Positions 1 through 7,441 are shown, counted from the stretch's first letter. The stretch is 29,720 nt of DNA from JBDUCV01 sp040003255 (GCA_040003255.1 JBDUCV010000027.1:1-29720); one strand, 5' to 3'. Numbers and translations: made by a program. The notes: generated from the sequence alone by a model not told the origin.

Positions 1-53
1 GTGCTGACGCGTTGGCGCAGATTGTCGGTGACCCAGCTGTGGTGAGCACGTGA
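1..53 (+). CDS. C-terminal tail of an upstream gene, possibly mfd (partial)
   Basis: An open frame enters the window and reads about 16 residues from position 3 to a TGA at 51-53, ending in GDPAVVST. Nothing in so short a tail identifies the protein. In many Actinobacteria the gene before the SurA-like lipoprotein and mazG is mfd, the transcription-repair coupling factor, so that is the best guess from context alone. The 126 bases between this stop and the next likely start hold no other convincing gene. Confidence 0.4.
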   Translation, partial: ADALAQIVGDPAVVST

Positions 54-179
54 CCGGAGGATGACGCACGACCCCCGTTGAACCTCTGACGCTGCGTGCC
101 CGGCACCCTAGGAGCCGCGCCGCCGCCGCGACATGAGAGTCTGTTGGTTGTCCCGTTTAGGTCAGGAGATTTGAACGCC

Positions 180-770
180 GTGTGGTCCCGAGTCGTTCGT
201 GTGCTCGCCGTCCTGGTGGCCACCGTTGCTGCGCTGGCGGCCTGCGACACGAACGTCGGCGCGGCCGCGAAGGTCGGCGGCGACCGGATCTCCGAAAGCG
301 ACGTCAACGGATACCTGACGCCTGCGGCGGCGCCGTTCCAGAACGGGCAGGGCCAGCAAGTCGTGCCCCGCAGCTTCGTGCTGCAGACCCTGATCCGATC
401 TGAGCTGTTCAGCCGCGGGTTGGCAGCCGGGGGCGGCCTACCCACTCCGGGCCAGATCGCCGACAAGACGACTCAGCTGCTGAACGGGGAGACTGAGGCG
501 GCGCTGACCCAACAGATCGTCAAGTCCGGGTTCGCTGCACGGTTCGAGCCGGTTTACCTCCGTGCCCAGGTGCTGCTGCAGATGTACGCCGAACGGGTGA
601 AGGCGACCTCGCTGATCGACGTGTACAAGGCCGTCGCCAAGCTCCGCGTGCCGGTCAGCACCAATCCCCGGTACGGACCGTGGCAGGCCGCGAGCTTGGC
701 GATCGGCCCGGTGGAGCTGCCGGGTTTCCTCAAGCTCGCCACGCCGCCCGCGCGGCCCGCAGCCGGCTGA
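180..770 (+). CDS. SurA N-terminal-domain-like lipoprotein
   Basis: A predicted lipoprotein of 196 residues. The chosen GTG at 180 lies 11 bases after AGGAG (164-168) and gives a classical signal: W-S-R-V-V-R, a hydrophobic stretch, then the lipobox LAAC with Cys22. The mature part starts with a segment (AAKVGGDRISESDV) typical of SurA/trigger-factor-like N-terminal chaperone domains. Total length leaves no room for a parvulin prolyl-isomerase domain, so it probably binds unfolded exported proteins without isomerase activity. It sits directly before mazG (5 bases apart), the place held by lpqU or SurA-like genes in related genomes. A longer reading from ATG 96 would bury the signal peptide and is unlikely; TTG 171 is a possible alternative start. 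Confidence 0.72.
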   Translation: MWSRVVRVLAVLVATVAALAACDTNVGAAAKVGGDRISESDVNGYLTPAAAPFQNGQGQQVVPRSFVLQTLIRSELFSRGLAAGGGLPTPGQIADKTTQLLNGETEAALTQQIVKSGFAARFEPVYLRAQVLLQMYAERVKATSLIDVYKAVAKLRVPVSTNPRYGPWQAASLAIGPVELPGFLKLATPPARPAAG

Positions 771-775
771 GGCCC

Positions 776-1399
776 ATGGGCGACCAGCTGCAGCGAGCGG
801 TCGAGGTGATGGATCGGCTGCGCTCCCCGGGTGGCTGCCCTTGGGACGCAGCGCAGACCCACGAATCGCTCGCCCGGTATCTGGTCGAGGAGACCTACGA
901 GACGCTCGAGGCGATCGAGACGAACGACATTGCCCTGCTGCGCGAGGAGCTCGGCGACATCCTGCTGCAAGTGTTGTTTCACGCCCGGCTGGCCGAGGAG
1001 TTGCCGGCTGGCGAACGTTTCACGATCGAGGACGTCGCGGGCGATCTGGTCAACAAGCTGATTCGACGTCATCCGCACGTCTTCGCGGGCGGGCAGGTGA
1101 GCGATGCCGCCGAGGTGAACGAAAACTGGGAGCGGCGAAAGGTCACCGAGAAGGGTCGCAACTCGGTTGTGGACGGGGTGCCGACGGGCCAACCCGCGCT
1201 GGCGCTCGCCGCGAAGCTGGCGTCGCGGGCAGCCCGAGCCGGCCTGAATGTGGCGCCCGAGGGCACCGACATCGGTCGCCGGCTCTTCGCGGTGGTCCGG
1301 GACGCGGTGGCTGCGGGCATCGATCCGGAGACCGCGCTGCGCGAGACTGCGCGCGCATACCGTGACGCCCTGCTCGCGGCGGAAACCGGAATGCGTTGA
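776..1399 (+). CDS. mazG: MazG family nucleoside triphosphate pyrophosphohydrolase
   Basis: Hydrolyses (d)NTPs to monophosphate and pyrophosphate, thought to clean oxidised or excess nucleotides; all-alpha, Mg-dependent, cytoplasmic. The sequence (207 residues from ATG 776) opens with the family signature GGCPWDAAQTHESL, followed by the EETYE helix and the EELGDILLQVLFHA helix whose acidic residues bind Mg. NENWERRK and EKGR follow as in other MazG proteins. It has one full catalytic domain plus a reduced C-terminal half, shorter than the tandem-domain E. coli protein (263 aa). The start lies 5 bases after the lipoprotein stop with a weak TGAGG ribosome site, so the two are probably cotranscribed. 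The same pairing upstream of eno is seen in mycobacteria (Rv1021). Confidence 0.93.
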   Translation: MGDQLQRAVEVMDRLRSPGGCPWDAAQTHESLARYLVEETYETLEAIETNDIALLREELGDILLQVLFHARLAEELPAGERFTIEDVAGDLVNKLIRRHPHVFAGGQVSDAAEVNENWERRKVTEKGRNSVVDGVPTGQPALALAAKLASRAARAGLNVAPEGTDIGRRLFAVVRDAVAAGIDPETALRETARAYRDALLAAETGMR

Positions 1400-1424
1400 C
1401 GGAGCTGTCCGACAGGATGGCGCC

Positions 1425-1943
1425 ATGACAGATACCCCGTCCTACCGTCACGACCCGCCAGAGGTTGGCGATGAGCGTGCGATGCTCATCGGCTTCCTCG
1501 ACTTCCACCGCGCGACGCTGCGCTGGAAGTGCGAGGGGCTGACGGCCGATCAGCTCGCGACGAAATCGGCGCCGCCGTCGACGATGTCGCTGCTCGGCCT
1601 GCTGCGCCACCTCGCCGAGGTTGAACGCGGCTGGTTCCGCGATTTCGCCGGCGAGACCAATCCGCCGTTGTATTGCAGCGAGGCTGATCCGGACGGCGAA
1701 TTCGACAACGTCGAACCCGATGAGCAGATGGTGTTTCGTGCCTGGGCAGATTGGCGCGCCGAGATCGAGCACGCGAACGAGATCATCGCCCGGTCGTCGC
1801 TCGACGACACGTTCGTCCGTCGACGCCGCAACAAGACGATTTCACTGCGCTGGGTGCTGATCCACATGATCGAGGAATACGCGCGGCACAACGGTCACGC
1901 CGACCTGCTGCGGGAACGAATAGACGGCGCGACCGGAGAGTGA
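1425..1943 (+). CDS. DinB-like DUF664 family protein
   Basis: A four-helix-bundle protein of 172 residues of the DinB/DUF664 type, a group that includes mycothiol-dependent enzymes. Family landmarks are visible: DERAMLIGFLDFHRATLRWK at the start, LLRHLAEVERGWF in the middle and ARHNGHADLLRERIDG near the end. The three His of HLAEVE and HNGHAD match the usual metal triad. The start ATG is set by alignment with relatives, which begin shortly before the DERA segment. The gene follows mazG by 25 bases and precedes eno; a CAGGAT hexamer (1413-1418) six bases before the ATG could be a weak leaderless promoter. In a mycothiol organism a thiol-transferase or isomerase role is plausible, but the substrate cannot be read from the sequence. 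Confidence 0.85.
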   Translation: MTDTPSYRHDPPEVGDERAMLIGFLDFHRATLRWKCEGLTADQLATKSAPPSTMSLLGLLRHLAEVERGWFRDFAGETNPPLYCSEADPDGEFDNVEPDEQMVFRAWADWRAEIEHANEIIARSSLDDTFVRRRRNKTISLRWVLIHMIEEYARHNGHADLLRERIDGATGE

Positions 1944-1992
1944 CGAACCGACGCGGGCGGCGGGTCCACCAGGCGCCGCGCCGCTGCGCCGT

Positions 1993-1998
1993 TAGGCT
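1993..1998 (+). promoter_or_regulatory. Candidate -10 box for eno
   Basis: TAGGCT matches the actinobacterial TANNNT -10 pattern and lies 36 bases before the eno start, inside the 91-base gap after the DUF664 gene. No good -35 is visible. An AGGAC ribosome-site-like sequence at 2026-2030 sits four bases before the GTG start. Confidence 0.35.
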
Positions 1999-2034
1999 CG
2001 TGCGCGACCGTGACGGCTCGACGTTAGGACGACT

Positions 2035-3339
2035 GTGGCCACCATTGAAGCCGTAGGCGCACGCGAAATCCTCGATTCGCGCGGCAACCCCACCATCGAG
2101 GTCGAGGTGGCCCTCGATGACGGCACGCTCGCTCGCGCCGCTGTGCCGAGTGGAGCGTCCACCGGGGCTTTCGAGGCGGTCGAGCTGCGCGATGGCGGCG
2201 AGCGCTTCGGCGGCAAAGGCGTGACCAAGGCCGTCGATGCGGTGCTCGATCAAATCGGTCCCGAACTCGTGGGCTTCGAGGCGAGCGAGCAGCGGCTGAT
2301 CGACGCCGCGCTCGTCGATCTGGACGGCACACCGGACAAGAGCCAGCTCGGGGCGAACGCGGTTCTTGGGGTGTCCCTCGCCGTCGCCCGCGCGGCGGCC
2401 GAATCGGCGCAGCTGCCGCTGTTTCGCTACCTCGGCGGCCCGAATGCGCACCTTCTGCCAGTTCCGATGTTCAACATCCTCAACGGCGGCGCGCACGCGG
2501 ACTCCAACGTGGACGTGCAGGAATTCATGATCGCGCCCATCGGCGCGCCCACGTTCGCCGAGGCATTGCGTGCGGGGGCCGAGGTCTATCACGCGCTGAA
2601 GTCGGTACTCAAGGCGAAGGGCTTGTCGACGGGGTTGGGAGACGAGGGCGGCTTCGCGCCCGATCTCGACTCGAACCGTGCGGCGCTCGACCTGATCACG
2701 GAGGCGGTCGGCAAGACCGGACTAGTCGTTGGCACCGACATCGCGTTCGCTCTCGACGTCGCGGCGACCGAGTTCTATCGCGACGGCGCCTACCAGTTCG
2801 AAGGCGCAGCCAAAACGGCCGAGGCGTTGATCGGCTACTACACCTCGCTGCTCGCGGACTACCCGATCGTGTCACTCGAAGACCCGCTCGGTGAGGACGA
2901 TTGGGAATCCTGGGTCCGGTTGACCTCCGAGCTCGACGACAAGGTGCAGATCGTCGGCGACGACCTGTTCGTCACCAATCCCGAGCGCATCACCCGTGGC
3001 ATCGAATCCCGCGCCGCCAACGCACTACTGGTGAAGGTGAACCAGATCGGGACGCTCACCGAGACCCTCGACGCGGTCGATCTCGCCCACCGGCACGGCT
3101 TCCGCTGCATGATGTCGCACCGGTCCGGCGAGACCGAAGACACCACGATCGCCGACCTCGCGGTCGCCGTGAACTGTGGCCAGATCAAGAGCGGCGCTCC
3201 GGCGCGTAGCGAACGGGTGGCGAAGTACAACCAACTTTTGCGGATTGAAGAAGAACTCGACGATGCGGCCCGATACGCAGGCGCGGCGGCGTTTCCACGC
3301 TTCGGTCGGGCCAAGGACGCACCGAGCGCCGCGAAGTGA
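2035..3339 (+). CDS. eno: Enolase (phosphopyruvate hydratase)
   Basis: Converts 2-phosphoglycerate to phosphoenolpyruvate in glycolysis. Full length at 434 residues, with the conserved N-terminus ATIEAVGAREILDSRGNPT, the mobile loop SGASTG, the GDEGGFAPDL segment with the catalytic Glu region, the Mg ligands in SLEDPL and GDDLF, the catalytic lysine in LLVKVNQIGT, and the signature MSHRSGETEDTTIADL. Nothing essential is missing. GTG is the start. Its stop overlaps the start of the ftsB-like gene (GTGA, 3336-3339), so eno, the ftsB-like gene and DUF501 form a translationally coupled run, the same order as Rv1023-Rv1025 in M. tuberculosis. Confidence 0.99.
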   Translation: MATIEAVGAREILDSRGNPTIEVEVALDDGTLARAAVPSGASTGAFEAVELRDGGERFGGKGVTKAVDAVLDQIGPELVGFEASEQRLIDAALVDLDGTPDKSQLGANAVLGVSLAVARAAAESAQLPLFRYLGGPNAHLLPVPMFNILNGGAHADSNVDVQEFMIAPIGAPTFAEALRAGAEVYHALKSVLKAKGLSTGLGDEGGFAPDLDSNRAALDLITEAVGKTGLVVGTDIAFALDVAATEFYRDGAYQFEGAAKTAEALIGYYTSLLADYPIVSLEDPLGEDDWESWVRLTSELDDKVQIVGDDLFVTNPERITRGIESRAANALLVKVNQIGTLTETLDAVDLAHRHGFRCMMSHRSGETEDTTIADLAVAVNCGQIKSGAPARSERVAKYNQLLRIEEELDDAARYAGAAAFPRFGRAKDAPSAAK

Positions 3340-3758
3340 GAACGGGCGGCATGCGTCGGGCGGTGCGCCGCGGTCTGACCGGGCGTGCGTTGGTGCTCGT
3401 GGGCGTGGTCGTCCTTCTCGTCGTGGTGCTCGCAGCGCCGCTGCACCGCTACTTGTCCATCCGCAGCGCCATCGCGCAGGCCGAGCAGCAGCAGCGCGAC
3501 ACCCGGGCGAGGATCGGCACGCTCAAACAGCAGCTCGCGCAGTGGGACGATCCGGCCTTCGTCGCAGCGCAGGCACGGGACCGGCTGCAATACGCGATGC
3601 CTGGCGACACGGTGTACGTCATCGTCACTCCGTCGACTCCGTCGACAGCCGGAGCCGGCGTCTCGAGCCCGGTCGACACCGGCGCGACGAAGGTTCCCGG
3701 CCGCACCTGGAACGAGCGATTGTGGGGCAGCGTGCAAGGAGCCGACGCGGCGCCGTGA
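3336..3758 (+). CDS. FtsB/DivIC-family septum formation initiator protein
   Basis: A bitopic cell-division protein of 140 residues. It has a short basic cytoplasmic N-terminus (MRTGGMRRAVRRGLTGR), one membrane helix at about residues 18-36 (LVLVGVVVLLVVVLAAPL), and then a coiled coil (about 42-70, AIAQAEQQQRDTRARIGTLKQ). The family signature follows: DDPAFVAAQARDRLQYAMPGD. The tail (about 100-140) is Pro/Ser/Thr-rich and probably disordered. FtsB-type proteins join FtsL and FtsQ at the divisome. The eno-ftsB-DUF501 order is an actinobacterial constant, which supports the call. Starts by GTGA overlap with eno and ends by GTGA overlap with DUF501. Confidence 0.9.
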   Translation: MRTGGMRRAVRRGLTGRALVLVGVVVLLVVVLAAPLHRYLSIRSAIAQAEQQQRDTRARIGTLKQQLAQWDDPAFVAAQARDRLQYAMPGDTVYVIVTPSTPSTAGAGVSSPVDTGATKVPGRTWNERLWGSVQGADAAP

Positions 3759-4273
3759 GCAGTCCCGAAGGCGGCGAGGTCGACGGCGTCGACCGCACCG
3801 ATCGGGCAATCGTCGCGGCCCAACTCGGCCGTCCAGCGCGGGCGATCCGAGCCGTCGCGCACCGGTGTCCATGCGGTAACCCGGACGTGGTCGAGACCTC
3901 GCCCCGGCTGCCTGACGGCACGCCGTTCCCGACCCTGTACTACCTGACCTGCCCGATCGCGGCGGCGGGGATCGGCACACTCGAAGCGTCTGGGCTGATG
4001 GGTGAGATGACCGAGCGGCTGGCCGCCGATCCAGACCTAGCCGCGCGCTACCGGGCCGCGCACGAGGCCTACCTCGCCCGGCGCGAGCAACTCGGCCTGG
4101 TCGAGGAGATCGCCGGGGTGAGTGCGGGCGGGATGCCCGAGCGGGTCAAGTGCCTGCACGTCCTGGTTGCGCATGCGCTGGCCGCCGGAGCTGGGGTAAA
4201 CCCGCTCGGCGATGAAGCACTGACCCGATTGCCGCCCTGGTGGACATCGGGACCTTGCGTGCCGCGGGAGTGA
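3755..4273 (+). CDS. DUF501 domain-containing protein
   Basis: A 172-residue protein of the DUF501 family, function unknown. The family core is visible from AIVAAQLGRPARAIRAVAHRC onward: the Cys-rich RCPCGNP segment, then TPFPTLYYLTCP, GTLEASGLM, and near the end ERVKCLHVLVAHALAAG followed by NPLGDEAL and PPWW. Four cysteines (CPC, TCP, KCLH) are family-conserved and could bind metal, which is my inference. It follows the ftsB-like gene with a GTGA overlap. In mycobacteria and streptomycetes the next gene is usually an exopolyphosphatase (ppx/gppA); here that gene is absent and a 184-base gap leads to an unrelated sigma module. Confidence 0.92.
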   Translation: MSSPEGGEVDGVDRTDRAIVAAQLGRPARAIRAVAHRCPCGNPDVVETSPRLPDGTPFPTLYYLTCPIAAAGIGTLEASGLMGEMTERLAADPDLAARYRAAHEAYLARREQLGLVEEIAGVSAGGMPERVKCLHVLVAHALAAGAGVNPLGDEALTRLPPWWTSGPCVPRE

Positions 4274-4327
4274 CCCGTTCGCGGCACCTGGGCGGCGTCA
4301 TGGTCAACTCAATTCCGCCGCAATACC

Positions 4328-4364
4328 GGTCGGCAAAAAAAAAGAATCTCCGACCTGTCGATTC
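4328..4364. other. A9 tract flanked by short inverted repeats
   Basis: In the gap between DUF501 and the DGPF gene, a run of nine A (4335-4343) is enclosed by GGTCGG (4328-4333) and CCGACC (4350-4355). A second, weaker pair is GAATC (4344-4348) with GATTC (4360-4364). Read on the minus strand the latter hairpin is followed by nine U, like an intrinsic terminator, but no minus-strand gene ends here. It may equally be an AT-rich upstream element for the promoter just downstream. Confidence 0.4.
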
Positions 4365-4381
4365 GGCCGCCGCTCGTTCGA
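4356..4381 (+). promoter_or_regulatory. Candidate ECF-type promoter of the DGPF/sigma pair
   Basis: TGTCGA at 4356-4361 equals the -35 element I remember being described for ECF42-group sigma factors. A CGTTCGA sequence at 4375-4381 could serve as the -10. It sits about 75-100 bases before the DGPF gene, fitting autoregulation of the module by the sigma factor encoded at 4918. The -10 match is weak and I could not test it. Confidence 0.4.
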
Positions 4382-4457
4382 TGCATGAGTAGAGCGCGGG
4401 TAACGCCGGTCGAACCCGATCAGCGGCCCGTCGCCCCTACCAGAAGGGAACACGGCC

Positions 4458-4883
4458 ATGCGATTCATGATCATGGTGAAGTCCAACGCCGAGGCCGAAG
4501 CGGGCGTCCTGCCCAGCGAGGACCTGCTGACGGCGATGGGAAAGTACAACGAGGAACTGGCGAACGCCGGAGTGATGCTGGCTGCCGAGGGCCTGCAACC
4601 CAGCTCGAAGGGCGCTCGGGTCCACTTCTCGGGCAGCAAGCGCACGGTTATCGACGGTCCGTTCACCGAGGCGAAGGAGCTGATCGCCGGATTCTGGCTG
4701 ATCCAGGCGAAGTCGAAGGAAGAGGCGATCGAATGGGTCAAGCGCTGTCCGAATCCGTTCGACGGCGAGTCCGAGATCGAGATTCGCCAGGTGTTCGAGG
4801 CGGACGACTTCGGTCCGGAGTTCACCCCGGAGCTGCGGGAGCAGGAGGAGCGCCTTCGCGCGCAGGCGACCGCCAACCAGTAG
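4458..4883 (+). CDS. YCII-related (DGPF) protein, partner of ECF42-type sigma factor
   Basis: A 141-residue protein of the YCII/PhnB-like alpha-beta fold. It starts MRFMIMVKSNAEAEAG, as is typical, and carries the name-giving DGPF motif in VIDGPFTEAKELIAGFW, then AIEWVKRCPNP and EIEIRQVFE. A clear ribosome site, AGAAGGGA (4442-4449), precedes the ATG by eight bases. DGPF genes are the conserved neighbours and usual targets of ECF42 sigma factors, and such a sigma factor begins 34 bases downstream. No enzymatic activity is established for these proteins; they are not classical membrane anti-sigma factors, since no membrane helix is present. Confidence 0.92.
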   Translation: MRFMIMVKSNAEAEAGVLPSEDLLTAMGKYNEELANAGVMLAAEGLQPSSKGARVHFSGSKRTVIDGPFTEAKELIAGFWLIQAKSKEEAIEWVKRCPNPFDGESEIEIRQVFEADDFGPEFTPELREQEERLRAQATANQ

Positions 4884-4917
4884 TGCCGGTGGCCGCAAGG
4901 TACATCGTCCGACGTCG

Positions 4918-6213
4918 GTGCGTCAGGCGCTCCTCGTGATGGTGGGCGACCCGCATCGAACGGTCGAGGCGGTGTGGCGGATCGAGTCGGCCCGGCTCAT
5001 CGCCGGTCTCGCGCGGGTTGTTCGCGACGTCGGACTGGCCGAGGACTTGGCCCAGGATGCCCTCGTCGCCGCGCTGGAGCAGTGGCCGGAGTCAGGCGTC
5101 CCGGAAAACCCGGGCGGCTGGCTCATGGCCACCGCCAAGCATCGCGCGATCGACCGGTTGCGCCGGAGCACAGTGCTCCAACGCAAGCTCGAGCAACTCG
5201 GGCGCGAAGTGGAGATGCAGCAGGACAGCTCAGCGGATGCCGACGCCGCGCTGGACGACCGGATCGGTGACGACCTACTGCGCCTGGTGTTCATCTCCTG
5301 TCATCCGGTGCTCTCCCGCGAGGCTCGCGTCGCGCTCACCCTGCGGCTGCTCGGCGGCCTGACGACCGAGGAGATCGCCCGGGCGTTCCTAGTGGCGGAG
5401 TCGACGATCGCACAGCGGATCGTCCGCGCCAAGCGCACCCTGACCGCAGCTCGGGTGCCGTTCGAGGTTCCGCGGGGGACCGAGTTCACCGCCCGGCTCT
5501 CGTCCGTGCTCGAGGTGATCTACCTGGTCTTCAACGAGGGCTATTCGGCCACTGCGGGCGACGACTGGATGCGACCGGCGCTTTGTGAGGATGCGCTGCG
5601 GCTGGGCCGCATCGTCGTCGGCCTGGTTCCGAACGAGCCCGAGGTGCATGGCCTCGTCGCGCTGATGGAGATCCAGGCGTCGCGGGTCCGAGCCCGGATC
5701 GGGCCATCCGGAGAGCCCATCCTGTTGCTCGACCAGGACCGCGCGCATTGGGACCACGTCCTCGTGCGGCGCGGTCTCGCGGCGCTCGACCGGGCCGAGC
5801 AGCTCGGCGGCGCGCTCGGACCGTACACATTGCAAGCGGCGATCGCGGGCTGCCATGCACGGGCCCGCAGCGTGGCGGAGACGGACTGGGAACGCATCTC
5901 GGCGCTGTACGAGGCGCTCGCGCAACTTGCGCCATCACCTGTGGTGGAGCTCAATCGTGCCGTCGCGCTCGGGATGGCATTCGGTCCAGCCGCCGGTTTG
6001 GAACTCGTCGATTCGTTGACGGCTGAGCCGACGCTCGCGAGTTATCACCTGCTGCCGAGTGTGCGTGGGGACCTGCTCGCGAAGCTTGGCCGACTCGACG
6101 AGGCACAGCAGGAGTTCCTGCACGCCGCGTCGCTCACCCGCAACACCCGCGAACGGACCCTGTTGCTCGAACGGGCCGCCGCGTGCGCAGCCGGGTCGCC
6201 GCAGGGAAGCTAG
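4918..6213 (+). CDS. ECF42-type RNA polymerase sigma factor with TPR-like C-terminal extension
   Basis: A 431-residue sigma factor, far longer than a plain ECF protein (about 180). Region 2 spans about residues 20-95 (ESARLIAGLARVVRDVGLAEDLAQDAL, then NPGGWLMATAKHRAIDRLRR). Region 4 spans about 135-185 (LTLRLLGGLTTEEIARAF, ESTIAQRIVRAKRTL). The rest is the DUF6596/TPR-like extension (EVIYLVFNEGYSA, NEPEVHGLVALMEIQ, then helical repeats to RERTLLLERAAAC). In the ECF42 group this extension is needed for activity and replaces a classical anti-sigma factor. Several in-frame starts exist (GTG 4918, GTG 4936, ATG 4939); the conserved part begins at TVEAVWRIES, so any fits. The stop TAG (6211-6213) shares CTAG with the stop of the convergent gene. 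Confidence 0.93.
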   Translation: MRQALLVMVGDPHRTVEAVWRIESARLIAGLARVVRDVGLAEDLAQDALVAALEQWPESGVPENPGGWLMATAKHRAIDRLRRSTVLQRKLEQLGREVEMQQDSSADADAALDDRIGDDLLRLVFISCHPVLSREARVALTLRLLGGLTTEEIARAFLVAESTIAQRIVRAKRTLTAARVPFEVPRGTEFTARLSSVLEVIYLVFNEGYSATAGDDWMRPALCEDALRLGRIVVGLVPNEPEVHGLVALMEIQASRVRARIGPSGEPILLLDQDRAHWDHVLVRRGLAALDRAEQLGGALGPYTLQAAIAGCHARARSVAETDWERISALYEALAQLAPSPVVELNRAVALGMAFGPAAGLELVDSLTAEPTLASYHLLPSVRGDLLAKLGRLDEAQQEFLHAASLTRNTRERTLLLERAAACAAGSPQGS

Positions 6214-6527
6214 GCGGCGCCCACCGCGACCTTCGCGACTGTGGGGGCCGACTTGGCGGGCGGCTCGCCGCCGGTGAGCGATCGCCAGGCCGACGCGGCA
6301 CCCTTGGTGGCGACGAGTTCGGCCACGGCCACCCCGACGGCCGACACCACGGCCCAGGCCAAGGCATCGCGCCAACTGACATTCGGGTCGGACGGCTTGC
6401 GCGGCGGGTCGCCCGGGCGCGCCGTGAGCCAGGCCCGCTCGACGCCCTTCTTCGCCGCAATGCCCACCGGGATGCCGACGGCAACCGTCACGATCTTCCA
6501 GCCGAGCGTGCTGGCGATGTTGGTCAT
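6210..6527 (-). CDS. DUF4235 domain-containing small membrane protein
   Basis: A 105-residue protein of the actinobacterial DUF4235 family. It has two likely membrane segments: GWKIVTVAVGIPVGIAAKKG (about 8-26) and ALAWAVVSAVGVAVAELVAT (about 54-72). They are joined by a polar loop containing RPGDPPRKPSDPNVSWRD. The start ATG at 6527 is preceded by GGAG at a suitable distance, and MTNIASTLGWK is a normal family N-terminus. Function is unknown. It is divergent from the uracil-DNA glycosylase gene and convergent with the sigma factor, the two stops overlapping on the palindrome CTAG (6210-6213). Confidence 0.88.
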   Translation of the reverse strand: MTNIASTLGWKIVTVAVGIPVGIAAKKGVERAWLTARPGDPPRKPSDPNVSWRDALAWAVVSAVGVAVAELVATKGAASAWRSLTGGEPPAKSAPTVAKVAVGAA

Positions 6528-6551
6528 GAAGCTCCGTCCGATCGATCCCCG

Positions 6552-6575
6552 TAGCGTTGTTCTGAGCGAACTGTA
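6552..6575. promoter_or_regulatory. Divergent promoter region, DUF4235 and udg
   Basis: Two TANNNT hexamers lie in the short divergent gap. TAGCGT on the plus strand (6552-6557) would start udg transcription about 6564. TACAGT on the minus strand (6575-6570) would start the DUF4235 transcript about 6563. The two putative start points nearly coincide. No strong -35 boxes are visible. Confidence 0.35.
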
Positions 6576-6597
6576 GATGGCATGCGAGGGGTTTCCC

Positions 6598-7389
6598 ATG
6601 GTGGTGCGGCCCGGATCCGGCTGGCCCGATGATCCGGCGACGCCGCGCACGCCGGTCGCCCAGGACGCCGGCCATGTGGTCGCCTTGGCCGACGCGTCGC
6701 GCACCTTGACCGTACTGCGTGCGCGCATATCGGTTTGCCGTGCCTGCCCCCGGCTTGTCGCCTGGCGCGAGCAGGTTGCGGTCGTCAAGCGGCGGCAGTA
6801 CGCCGACGAAATTTACTGGGGACGGCCGGTGCCAGGATTCGGCGACCCGCGCCCGGCGATCCTGGTCATCGGTTTAGCGCCTGGCGCGCATGGCGCGAAC
6901 CGAACCGGCCGCAACTTCACCGGCGATCGTTCTGGCGACTGGCTCTACGCCTCGCTTTTCCGGACCGGCCTGGCGAATCAGCCGATGTCGGTTGCCGCGG
7001 GCGACGGCTTGACGCTGCATGGCACACGGGTGGTTGCCGGTGTGCGGTGCGTCCCGCCCAACAACAAGCCGACGCCGGGTGAACGCGACGCCTGCCGGCC
7101 ATGGCTCGCGCGGGAGATCGAACTACTTTGGCCTGGGATACGCGTAATCGTCGTGCTGGGCGGCTTCGGCTGGGCGGCGTTGTGGCCGGCCCTGCGGGCG
7201 GCTGGCGTGGCGCTGCCACCGCGGCTGCCCCGCTTCGCTCATGGCGCCGAATTCGTCCTGCCGAGCGGGGTCACCGTGCTCGGCAGTTACCACGTGAGCC
7301 AGCAGAACACGTTCACCGGGCGACTCACCGAGCCAATGCTGGACGCCGTGTTCGCGCGTGCGCAAAGCCTGGCCACCCTCCAGTCGTGA
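6598..7389 (+). CDS. Family 5 uracil-DNA glycosylase (UdgB-like)
   Basis: Removes uracil and some other deaminated bases from DNA as the first step of base-excision repair; family 5 enzymes carry a [4Fe-4S] cluster. Visible landmarks: CRACPRLVAWRE with Cys47 and Cys50, VPGFGDP, the active-site loop GLAPGAHGANRTGRNFTGD, two more cysteines (VRCVPPNNK and DACRPWL) completing the cluster ligands, VVLGGFGW, and the C-terminal GSYHVSQQNTFTGRLT. I chose ATG 6598 (263 residues) because GAGGGG lies seven bases before it; an in-frame ATG at 6577 would add seven residues without a ribosome site. One TTA codon occurs at 6874-6876, rare in such a GC-rich gene. Confidence 0.95.
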   Translation: MVVRPGSGWPDDPATPRTPVAQDAGHVVALADASRTLTVLRARISVCRACPRLVAWREQVAVVKRRQYADEIYWGRPVPGFGDPRPAILVIGLAPGAHGANRTGRNFTGDRSGDWLYASLFRTGLANQPMSVAAGDGLTLHGTRVVAGVRCVPPNNKPTPGERDACRPWLAREIELLWPGIRVIVVLGGFGWAALWPALRAAGVALPPRLPRFAHGAEFVLPSGVTVLGSYHVSQQNTFTGRLTEPMLDAVFARAQSLATLQS

Positions 7390-7441
7390 GTCCGCCGCCA
7401 CAGAGCGGTAGGGGGGCGGTGCCGGACACGGTATTCGCGGT

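Noticed and set aside
61..81. Six-codon frame after a GGAGG-like sequence near the left edge
   Set aside because: Too short, and the GGAGG overlaps the ATG, leaving no spacing for initiation.
554..1426. Long minus-strand frame opposite mazG
   Set aside because: A shadow frame of a high-GC gene; Arg/His/Gln-rich with no domain, while mazG is certain on the plus strand.
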